Assembly: GCF_004168285.1 (NCBI RefSeq)
Contig: NZ_SEWF01000004.1
Coordinates: 169,789-233,788 of the forward strand
Length of the DNA: 64,000 nt
From: Emticicia agri
GTDB lineage: Bacteria > Bacteroidota > Bacteroidia > Cytophagales > Spirosomataceae
Direction of reading: 5' to 3'
The notes beneath the pieces are model-generated. The model did not search any database and was not told the origin of the DNA. It worked only from the letters and a program-made list of their open reading frames with translations. The translations under genes and the position numbers were made by a program. Positions within the stretch are counted from its first letter, which is position 1, and each line of letters starts with the position of its first letter. Positions 1 through 6,904 of this stretch are shown here, piece after piece.

Positions 1-156
1 CGCATTTACCGCTCTACCATTGTCAATAAAACATACATCAAAAAAATCAGAAGTCTTTCGTCAGGAGATGCAGTTGTCTCTTTAGACAATGGTGAAGAAC
101 TGAAAATGAGCCGCCATTATAAAGCCCAGTTCAATAACGGGACAAACCTCCAGTAG
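1..156 (+). CDS. 3' end of LytTR-type response regulator
   Basis: Frame 1 is open from the window edge to a TAG at 154-156 and encodes the last 51 residues of a protein. The pattern RIYRSTIVN, then YIKKI, then VSLDNGEELKMSRHYK is the C-terminal half of a LytTR DNA-binding domain (family pattern: R-h-R-S-x-I-V-N, then L-x-N-G-x-x-L-x-V-S-R-x-Y). In Bacteroidota such domains usually follow a receiver domain and pair with a LytS/YehU-type histidine kinase; both would lie left of the window. The family call is firm, but the target genes cannot be told. Confidence 0.8.
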   Translation, partial: RIYRSTIVNKTYIKKIRSLSSGDAVVSLDNGEELKMSRHYKAQFNNGTNLQ

Positions 157-249
157 GCACCTCATTTTGCCCTTGTTTTTTCGCAGCTTGCCTTGTTGCT
201 TTTGTAGAATGAGAAGTTTCTGAAGTTTTTTGCGACAAAAACCAAAATT

Positions 250-2514
250 ATGATTCGCAAAAAAATTTCAGGTCTTTCGTGTTTGCTATTACTCCCCTAT
301 CTCTCCGTTTTTTCGCAGGATACTACCTATTTAAGCAAAGCCCCTTTGCTGATTGAACGCTTATCAGGAAAAATCACTTTAGACGGCTCACCTGATGAAC
401 CTGCCTGGAGCAGTATTGCACCTTTGCCTTACATTGCCTTTGAACCTGTGTGGGGTGTAACACCTACCGAGCAAACCGACATCAGACTCACCTACGACGA
501 GCGCTACCTGTATATAAGTGGCCGATGCTTTACCAAAGATTCTACGACCATTGTAGCCCGGAACTTAGTGAGAGACGGGTATCGGGGAGACGATTGGGTG
601 AGTATACAGTTTGACAGCCGTTTTGACAGGCAGAATGCGTTGGTTTTCTCTGTTTATCCGTTAGGAAGCCGTTTTGATATGGCCACCTCTAACGATGCTA
701 TTGAATTAGGGAACTCGACCTTTAACCCGGCACTGAACATGATTTGGGAAGCTAAAACCAAGATTAACAAGGATGGCTGGTTTTTTGAAATCAGGATTCC
801 ACTCTATAACCTGCGTTATAAACAAGATACGAATGGTTATGTAAAAATGGCTGTCAGTTTCACAAGAGCCATTCAGTATAAGCAGGAATACCACCAGTTT
901 CCGGCGATTCCCCGAAATACAGCCGATTATATCGAGCGTCCTTCTGTTAAACAACCTGTTTTGCTGGAGAAACTTCCTGCATCAAAGCTCTTTTTGCTTA
1001 CGCCTTATGTTTCGGCAGGGCGTGAGCGGAGTTATCAGTTGAATAACAACACCGTTAGTCCTGTCATTAAAAACAGTTTTCAGGCAGGTCTTGATGCCAA
1101 AATTGGTATTTCATCTTACCTGACTTTAGATGTATCTGTCAATCCTGATTTTTCGCAGGCAGAAGCCGATAACCAACAGGTAAATCTGAGTCGGTTCAGT
1201 TTGTTTTTTCCCGAGAAAAGGCTTTTCTTTCAGGAGCAGGCAGGGTTGTTTGAAGTGGGGCTGGGTGGTACTGCACAGGTATTTTACAGCCGACGGATTG
1301 GCATTAATAACGGCAGGCTGACACCTGTTTACGGTGGAGTGAGGCTGACAGGCAAATTAGACGCCAAAACCGATATTGGTCTGATAAATATCCAGTCGGT
1401 ACCAACCAATATTGATAGTTTGTTCAGATTCCCGACCGAGAATTTTGGTGTGTTTCGTCTGCGCAGGAAGGTATTGAATAACCGGAGTTTTATTGGTACC
1501 ATTATCACTTCACGTATCAGTAGCCTGAATCAGAATTTTCAGGTGGGTTTTGATGCCATCATCAACACTAAAGGCAATTATTACCTCAAAACAGCTTTCG
1601 CCAATTCTATTGATGTGATGCCGGGTGTATCAACGCCTCTGCGGGGTGATGCTTCCCGTTTTTCGGTCAACTGGGAGTTACGCAAAACCGACCGCCTCTA
1701 CTACTCGGCAGGTTATACTTATTCGGGCAAGAATTTTGACCCTAAAGTAGGATTTCTCGACCGCTCTGATTTTCATCATGTCAACGGCATTTTGTCGTAT
1801 GGCATCTTTGCCCGAAACAAAAAAGCCATTTTTCAGTATCAGAGCATCACACTTGCCAGAATATTGGCCTACTGGAATGCACAAAGCGGCAAACTGGAAA
1901 GCATGGAGACAGGAATTGGTTGGCGTGGCAATACTATCAAGGGTATGCGGTATAGTCTGCAATTGGCCAATAATTATGAATACCTGGCTACACCGCTTAA
2001 CTTTGGCAACGGGCTTATTATTCAATCAGGCAGCTACCATGCACCCAGTCTGTGGTTAATTTTCACACCGCCTGTTTATAAAAATTTCAATATGCCTGTT
2101 ACCCTGTCTGAAGGGTATTTTTATCAGGGCAAACAGTTTTATACAAGCCTCAGCCCCACCCTCAACCTGGGCAAACACTTAGACCTCAAAGCTAATTATA
2201 GCTTTACTTATCTGCGTTTTACGAAAGAAAATACCTACTATCCTATTCATCTGGCAAAACTATCAGTCAATTATGCCTTTGATTTACATTTTTCTGCCAG
2301 TTTCAATATTCAATACAATAGCAATGAAAAGCGGTTTTTCAATAATGCCCGGCTACGTTATAATTTTGCCGACGGACATGACTTATACCTGGTATGGAAC
2401 GAAAACTTCTTTTCGGAACGAAACTATTTTAATGAATCCCTTGCCCGACCACGGTCAGAACAACAGGTTTTGCTGATAAAATACTACTATACCTTTTTGC
2501 CTTTGAAGCGGTAA
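250..2514 (+). CDS. CBM9-like / DUF5916 secreted protein
   Basis: 754 residues with a Sec signal peptide (about 1-22, ending FSQ). Residues about 30-230 form a CBM9-like carbohydrate-binding beta-sandwich (IERLSGKITLDG, DEPAWS, then LTYDERYLYISGRCF). The rest matches the DUF5916 region, rich in aromatic-alternating strands (for example FSRFSLFFPEKRLFFQEQ and NPDFSQAEADNQQVNL) and ending in strand-like YYYTF, as expected for an outer-membrane beta-barrel. Known for the family: often found near polysaccharide or peptide degradation genes, function unproven. It is a paralogue of the gene at 6905-9385, with the glutaminase-like gene between them. A perfect 30-bp palindrome follows the stop. Confidence 0.8.
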   Translation: MIRKKISGLSCLLLLPYLSVFSQDTTYLSKAPLLIERLSGKITLDGSPDEPAWSSIAPLPYIAFEPVWGVTPTEQTDIRLTYDERYLYISGRCFTKDSTTIVARNLVRDGYRGDDWVSIQFDSRFDRQNALVFSVYPLGSRFDMATSNDAIELGNSTFNPALNMIWEAKTKINKDGWFFEIRIPLYNLRYKQDTNGYVKMAVSFTRAIQYKQEYHQFPAIPRNTADYIERPSVKQPVLLEKLPASKLFLLTPYVSAGRERSYQLNNNTVSPVIKNSFQAGLDAKIGISSYLTLDVSVNPDFSQAEADNQQVNLSRFSLFFPEKRLFFQEQAGLFEVGLGGTAQVFYSRRIGINNGRLTPVYGGVRLTGKLDAKTDIGLINIQSVPTNIDSLFRFPTENFGVFRLRRKVLNNRSFIGTIITSRISSLNQNFQVGFDAIINTKGNYYLKTAFANSIDVMPGVSTPLRGDASRFSVNWELRKTDRLYYSAGYTYSGKNFDPKVGFLDRSDFHHVNGILSYGIFARNKKAIFQYQSITLARILAYWNAQSGKLESMETGIGWRGNTIKGMRYSLQLANNYEYLATPLNFGNGLIIQSGSYHAPSLWLIFTPPVYKNFNMPVTLSEGYFYQGKQFYTSLSPTLNLGKHLDLKANYSFTYLRFTKENTYYPIHLAKLSVNYAFDLHFSASFNIQYNSNEKRFFNNARLRYNFADGHDLYLVWNENFFSERNYFNESLARPRSEQQVLLIKYYYTFLPLKR

Positions 2515-2542
2515 TATCAGATGACTCTATATTTAGCAATTA

Positions 2543-2572
2543 TGTAGGGGTTCAGAATTCTGAACCCCTACA
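2543..2572. terminator. Perfect 30-bp palindrome after DUF5916 gene
   Basis: Bases 2543-2557 are the exact reverse complement of 2558-2572 (arm TGTAGGGGTTCAGAA, no loop). It sits 29 bp after the stop of the upstream gene. There is no clear T-run on either side, so it is either a weak bidirectional terminator or a mobile palindromic repeat; the lack of a loop favours the latter. Confidence 0.45.
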
Positions 2573-2686
2573 CAACTGCCATTCCACAAAACTATTTGCC
2601 ACATTAGCCAAAACCCCGTATTTTTTATAAATTGCCTGCTCATCTCATTCGTCGCCCGGCGACTACTCTTATTTAACCTTTTAATC

Positions 2687-5131
2687 ATGAAAACCACATT
2701 TATTGGCGTACTTGTATTTTTCAATTTCCACCTGCTTTTCGGGCAAAACAGTAAAGCCCCCGCTTATCCACTCATTACACACGACCCTTATTTCAGTATC
2801 TGGTCAACAACCGATGAACTTACTGCCTCTCCTACCAAACACTGGACAGGTGCCGACCATTCATTAATCGGAATGGTTGAGGTTGATGGTATGATTTATC
2901 ATTTTTTAGGCAAAAAAGGCGATAACTACGAAACCATTGCTCCTGCCGGAGACGAACTGAATTATGAGGCGGTCTATACAGAAACCAATCCGGGAGATAA
3001 CTGGATGAACCCAGACCTGAACGATAGCCAATGGCAGAAAGGCATAGCACCGTTTGGCAATAATCCCACTATGGCAAAAACCCAATGGAATACCAAAGAT
3101 ATATGGGTAAGAAGAAAATTTACACTGAAAAACCTGAATTCTGAGGCATTGTACTTGAAACTGAACCACGACGATGATGTAGAAGTATATCTGAATGGCG
3201 AACAGGTTTATAAAGTAAAAGGCTGGACTAATAAATATATTTATGTACCCATACCAGATGCTGCCAGAAGCAAACTGAAAACCGGAGAAAACCTATTGGC
3301 AATACATGTGATTAACAATGTGGGTGGGGCTATTTTAGACGCCGGAATTGTAGAAAAAGTGATTGAAAAACCGAATCCGAAATTACAGATGGCCGTGCAG
3401 AATTCGCTGAAACTCAATGCTACACAAACCATTTATAATTTTACCTGCGGCAAAATTGACCTCACGCTTACATTCACCTCTCCGCTATTGATTAATGATT
3501 TGAATATACTGGCTCGTCCGGTCTCTTATATCAGTGCCAAAATGAAAGCGACTGATAATCTGCTGCACGATGTACGGATATTTTTAGGGGCATCAACCGA
3601 TATTGCAACCAACACTCCGGCACAAGAAGTAAAAGCTACCAAATACTCAGCCAACGGGCTGGATATATTAAAAGCAGGTACCACTTCGCAGAATATTCTG
3701 AAACTGAAAGGCGATGATGTGCGGATTGACTGGGGTTATATGTACATAGCAGTACCTAAAGGCAACCTGATACAATCTATTACCAAAAGCACCGATGATA
3801 CTTTCGGGTATGTATCGAATACAAATTTAGGTGGCAAACATCTGATGCTGAATACGTTGGTGAATACAGGTAAAGTAGGCAATACAGTAAAAGAGCAGCT
3901 TTTTCTGATTGGCTACGACGATATTCAGTCGGTACAGTATTTTCAGACGAATCTTTCTCCTTGGTGGAGACTCACCAAAGGTGCGACCATCGAAGGGCAA
4001 CTGGCTCAGGCATTAAAAGATTATCCGGTTACTATCAAAAAATGTGAGGCACTTAACCAGATGATTTATAACGATGCCTTTAAGGCCGGAGGAGAAGAAT
4101 ACGCCCGTCTGTGCGAATTAGCCTATCGCCAGAGTCTTGCGGCTCATAAACTCGTAAAAAGTCCATCGGGAGAGTTATTGTTCTTATCAAAAGAGAATTT
4201 TAGCAATGGCTCTATCAATACCGTTGATATTACCTATCCATCTGCACCCCTATTCCTGGCTTATAATCCTGCCTTACTGAAAGGGATGATGAATGGTATT
4301 TTCTATTATAGCGAAAGCGGGAAATGGCCCAAACCTTTTGCCGCACACGATTTGGGTACTTATCCGATAGCCAACGGGCAAACATACGGAGAAGATATGC
4401 CCGTAGAAGAATGTGGCAATATGCTTGCCCTGACAGCCGCCTTAGCCAAGATAGAAGGCAATGCCTTGTATGCGAAAAAACACTGGAAAACCCTATCTAT
4501 CTGGGCCGACTACCTGAGCAAAGAGGGTTTTGACCCTGCCTTGCAATTATGTACCGATGATTTTGCAGGTCATTTAGCCCGTAATGCCAACCTTTCTGTA
4601 AAAGCGATTGTGGCTTTAGGTGGCTATGTGCAGTTGGCAGAACAATTAGGCGAAAAACAAACGGCAGAGAAATACCGTGCCCTGACCAAAGACATGGTAA
4701 AAAAATGGATGGAATTAGCGGCCGATGGCGACCATTATGCACTCACTTTTAATGATAAAGGCACCTGGAGCCAGAAGTATAACCTGATTTGGGATAAGCT
4801 CCTGAAAATGAATTTATTCCCGAAAGAAGTGTATGAAAAAGAAATAGCTTATTACCTGACCAAACAAAATGCTTTTGGCTTACCCTTAGACAGCCGTAAA
4901 ACCTATACCAAATCGGACTGGATAATCTGGACGGCGGTACTGGCAAGCAGATCACAGGATTTTAACGCCCTTGTAGCCCCTATGTACATCTACGCTACAC
5001 AAACTACGTCAAGAGTACCCATAAGCGACTGGCATGAAACCACCACCGGAAAACAGGTCGGCTTTCAGGCAAGAAGTGTAGTAGGCGGATATTTTATGAA
5101 GGTTTTGGAGGATAAGTTGAAAGGGAAGTGA
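2687..5131 (+). CDS. Secreted glutaminase-family protein (DUF4965/DUF1793 type)
   Basis: 814 residues, signal peptide about 1-20 (ends FGQN). After the N-terminal PAYPLITHDPYFSIWS motif, typical of the GtaA/DUF4964-DUF4965 family, comes an inserted galactose-binding-like jelly roll (about residues 95-225, with WMNPDLNDSQWQKGIAPFG and DDDVEVYLNGEQVY), then DUF5127-like and DUF4965/DUF1793 helical-barrel segments (YPSAPLFLAYNP, HDLGTYPIANGQTYGEDMPVEECGN is seen in two pieces, and LWDKLLKMNLFP-like sequence). The family includes the fungal glutaminase A, but many bacterial members are of unknown substrate and may be glycosidases. Likely periplasmic or surface. Length fits the family. Confidence 0.8.
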   Translation: MKTTFIGVLVFFNFHLLFGQNSKAPAYPLITHDPYFSIWSTTDELTASPTKHWTGADHSLIGMVEVDGMIYHFLGKKGDNYETIAPAGDELNYEAVYTETNPGDNWMNPDLNDSQWQKGIAPFGNNPTMAKTQWNTKDIWVRRKFTLKNLNSEALYLKLNHDDDVEVYLNGEQVYKVKGWTNKYIYVPIPDAARSKLKTGENLLAIHVINNVGGAILDAGIVEKVIEKPNPKLQMAVQNSLKLNATQTIYNFTCGKIDLTLTFTSPLLINDLNILARPVSYISAKMKATDNLLHDVRIFLGASTDIATNTPAQEVKATKYSANGLDILKAGTTSQNILKLKGDDVRIDWGYMYIAVPKGNLIQSITKSTDDTFGYVSNTNLGGKHLMLNTLVNTGKVGNTVKEQLFLIGYDDIQSVQYFQTNLSPWWRLTKGATIEGQLAQALKDYPVTIKKCEALNQMIYNDAFKAGGEEYARLCELAYRQSLAAHKLVKSPSGELLFLSKENFSNGSINTVDITYPSAPLFLAYNPALLKGMMNGIFYYSESGKWPKPFAAHDLGTYPIANGQTYGEDMPVEECGNMLALTAALAKIEGNALYAKKHWKTLSIWADYLSKEGFDPALQLCTDDFAGHLARNANLSVKAIVALGGYVQLAEQLGEKQTAEKYRALTKDMVKKWMELAADGDHYALTFNDKGTWSQKYNLIWDKLLKMNLFPKEVYEKEIAYYLTKQNAFGLPLDSRKTYTKSDWIIWTAVLASRSQDFNALVAPMYIYATQTTSRVPISDWHETTTGKQVGFQARSVVGGYFMKVLEDKLKGK

Positions 5132-5242
5132 TGGTGAGGGAAATGCTTATTGGGCTAATATCTGGAACACCCATTCAAGAGGCAACAGGCATTCTCTAAT
5201 TTCGACTAAATTGTAAGAACAATTAGTCATTAGAAACGTTAG

Positions 5243-5259
5243 GCCGTTCTGAGAACGGC
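5243..5259. repeat. Palindromic repeat GCCGTTCTGAGAACGGC, copy 1
   Basis: A 17-bp perfect odd-centred palindrome. Related copies lie at 5910-5927, 6542-6558, 6607-6622 (degenerate), 6661-6720 (half plus tail) and 40483-40560 (with tail). All are intergenic, and four flank the two immunity-type genes. Confidence 0.7.
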
Positions 5260-5276
5260 GGAAACTCCTGGTTCTT

Positions 5277-5328
5277 GTATCACGATTTTTCAAATCGTCA
5301 AAAGAAAACGATTTAAAAATCGTGATAC
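5277..5328. repeat. Fold-back repeat, GTATCACGATTTTT family, copy 1
   Basis: Arms 5277-5298 and 5308-5328 are nearly perfect reverse complements (GTATCACGATTTTT-C-AAATCGT) with a short loop. The same hairpin appears degenerate at 5852-5894 and with a longer loop at 19908-20014. A common outer sequence, GATACATA, follows the right arm each time. Confidence 0.7.
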
Positions 5329-5404
5329 ATACTTTAAAGAATGCCAGACACTCCAGGGTTTTGAACATTTTTTATTAATTTCTTTTTTTGAGAAAATACT
5401 TATC

Positions 5405-5803
5405 CTAATAATGACTCAGAACAACATCCTTCTTTATCATTATAAGCTCATAGGTATAAAACCAAAGGTTAAAACCTAATCTTCTGTACCGTACAAAGAT
5501 TTCTGTATCCCACCAAGTCGTAACCTCGTAATTCCCATTTCTATATATTGAAAGTTCAGCCTTATTCCATTTGTTATCGTTTGAGGAAGTTAAAGCATTC
5601 CATTCTGAAACTAACCTATCAAACTCCAATCTTAACTTAGACACATTTAAGGAAGAGATTTTTTTTCCTTCACTATCAAAGCATTGTCCTCTAATTCCAC
5701 TCCCGTCTTCTCGTGTATAAACCTCTATTTGAGCCTTTATACAAAAAGAATTAATGTCTCCTATTGATAGTATTTCATTTTTAATTGATTCCAATTTTAT
5801 CAT
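5405..5803 (-). CDS. Hypothetical protein, possibly YezG-like immunity protein
   Basis: 132 residues, no signal peptide or membrane segment. The pattern NKWNKAELSIYRNGNYEVTT followed by WWDTE loosely recalls the DUF600/YezG immunity family (W-x-K-x-x-h-x-I, small strand, acidic end), but the match is weak. It is strongly AT-rich compared with the flanking glutaminase gene, as is its neighbour at 5985-6437 on the same strand. Both are surrounded by palindromic repeats. No toxin gene is visible beside it, so if it is an immunity gene it is an orphan. Confidence 0.5.
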   Translation of the reverse strand: MIKLESIKNEILSIGDINSFCIKAQIEVYTREDGSGIRGQCFDSEGKKISSLNVSKLRLEFDRLVSEWNALTSSNDNKWNKAELSIYRNGNYEVTTWWDTEIFVRYRRLGFNLWFYTYELIMIKKDVVLSHY

Positions 5804-5851
5804 AATATTATGATTGTTTAATTGCTAAATGATTTAGCCGGACAAGGGCTT

Positions 5852-5894
5852 GTATCAAGATCTTCATGGTTCGTCATTACGAAAATCGTGATAC
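5852..5894. repeat. Fold-back repeat, GTATCACGATTTTT family, degenerate copy 2
   Basis: Left arm 5852-5875 (GTATCAAGATCTTCATGG...) and right arm 5879-5894 (ACGAAAATCGTGATAC), followed by the family tail ATA. It is followed at 5910-5927 by a copy of the GCCGTTCT palindrome, so two different repeat families sit side by side here, as they also do at 5243-5328. Confidence 0.55.
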
Positions 5895-5909
5895 ATAATT
5901 TAAATTAAT

Positions 5910-5927
5910 GCCGTTCTAAGAACGGGC
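5910..5927. repeat. Palindromic repeat GCCGTTCT family, copy 2
   Basis: GCCGTTCTAAGAACGGGC, a near-perfect palindrome of the same family as 5243-5259. Confidence 0.6.
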
Positions 5928-5984
5928 AAGTCGCATTTGCAATGCTTTTATAAATAGTTTCTAAATAAGAAAAATTTAATATCT

Positions 5985-6437
5985 TCAACTAGGTTCAAAT
6001 TCTATTGATTCTATAAATTCAATAAAATTACTGGCGATTTTAGTTGATTCTTCTTCTAAATCATAAACGCTAAAATCAAAATAATATACACTTCCTTTAT
6101 CTTCACCTTCAAGTTTTAAATAAATTCCGCCTTCAGGAATAGAAATGCCAACGAAAAGAAAGCTATCCAAAGGCTCTTGAATAGAAAATCTATCATAGTT
6201 AGAGATAAATTCTATCGTAGTTAAACCATAAAAATGGGCATATTCTCTACCATCAACTTTACGAGGCAACAAAATTATCAATAATGACACTTCATCCATT
6301 TGAGGTTCAGGCAAATACTCTGACATGAAAAGTTTAAAATCATATGGTAAACTACATTGTAAATGTTTCTCAATGTTATCAAATACTGACAAATCTATTG
6401 GGGATTCTCTTTTAATAAATAGTTCAATACCTTTCAT
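5985..6437 (-). CDS. SMI1/KNR4 (SUKH) family protein
   Basis: 150 residues from the ATG at 6437. The frame stays open upstream to 6560, but that extension reads through a GCCGTTCT palindrome (6542-6558), so the inner ATG, which gives MKGIELFIKRE, is preferred. Seen: an N-terminal helix pair IEKHLQCSLPYDFKLFM (the I-E-x-x-L-x-x-x-LP-x-D-a-K-x-F-h signature of SUKH domains), then FLFVGISIPEGGIYLKL and VYYFDFSVYDLE strands. Known: SUKH proteins are mostly immunity proteins of polymorphic toxin systems. Cytoplasmic. AT-rich, with no toxin adjacent. Confidence 0.75.
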   Translation of the reverse strand: MKGIELFIKRESPIDLSVFDNIEKHLQCSLPYDFKLFMSEYLPEPQMDEVSLLIILLPRKVDGREYAHFYGLTTIEFISNYDRFSIQEPLDSFLFVGISIPEGGIYLKLEGEDKGSVYYFDFSVYDLEEESTKIASNFIEFIESIEFEPS

Positions 6438-6541
6438 ATTATAATAAGTTTTAATACGTAAGAAACTATTTGGGTTAATCTTGTTATGCCCAAAATGATT
6501 ATTTTCTGCAAATCCTACGCCACTAAAATCTTGTTGTATCA

Positions 6542-6622
6542 GCCGTTCTCTGAACGGCATTTTCTTACCTAAATCTAAGCCTTAATAGTGATATAGTTGA
6601 TGTGTCAGCCGTTTTTTGGGCA
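6542..6622. repeat. Inverted copies of the GCCGTTCT repeat (copies 3 and 4)
   Basis: 6542-6558 is GCCGTTCTCTGAACGGC. At 6601-6615 TGTGTCAGCCGTT is the reverse complement of the AACGGCTGACACA tail of the copy at 40483-40560. The pieces lie between the SUKH gene and the next repeat half at 6661, so this gene-free stretch (6438-6904) is mainly repeat debris. Short open frames through it are not credible genes. Confidence 0.55.
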
Positions 6623-6660
6623 GCAATTATATAAAACTAATTATTTTGAATAGTTTTTTT

Positions 6661-6720
6661 GCCGTTCAGAGAAACTATTACACTGCGACAGATAACTCAG
6701 GTATGGGTAAAATTCAGCCG
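6661..6720 (+). repeat. GCCGTTCAGAGAA repeat with tail (copy 5)
   Basis: GCCGTTCAGAGAA followed by a tail with GATAACTCAGGTATGGGTA and ATTCAGCCGA. The same order (CCGTTCAGAGAAC, then GATAACTCCGTTACGG, then ATTCAGCCGA) occurs at 40483-40575, which shows the unit is longer than the palindrome, about 75-90 bp. Confidence 0.6.
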
Positions 6721-6819
6721 ACCCCCTTCTTTTCTTGCATTCAAAAAAAATCCGTCCTATGCAACATCTTCATTTTTCCTGTGTCTTTTCATCGCTATTA
6801 CTTCTCTTGATAAATATAA

Positions 6820-6885
6820 AAATCCACCATTTAACATATTTTAATGGTGGGCTGCTGCAAATTACTATAAATTTGCAGTGGATTT
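6820..6885 (+). other. Three-way-junction fold just upstream of DUF5916 gene
   Basis: Outer stem AAATCCA (6820-6826) with TGGATTT (6879-6885). Inside it are hairpin A, CCATT/AATGG (6827-6831 with 6843-6847), and hairpin B, CTGCAAATT/AATTTGCAG (6855-6863 with 6870-6878, loop of 6). The outer stem abuts both hairpins directly. It ends 19 bp before the ATG at 6905, so it may be a leader RNA structure or a decayed repeat. Confidence 0.4.
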
Positions 6886-6904
6886 GAACGTATGATTAAT
6901 CTTT

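Noticed and set aside
6438..6560. Upstream extension of the SUKH protein
   Set aside because: The added residues read through a GCCGTTCT palindrome and lack family similarity; the inner ATG at 6437 matches the domain start.
6616..6844. Two short plus-strand open frames
   Set aside because: They cover repeat debris and have no domain pattern or start signal.
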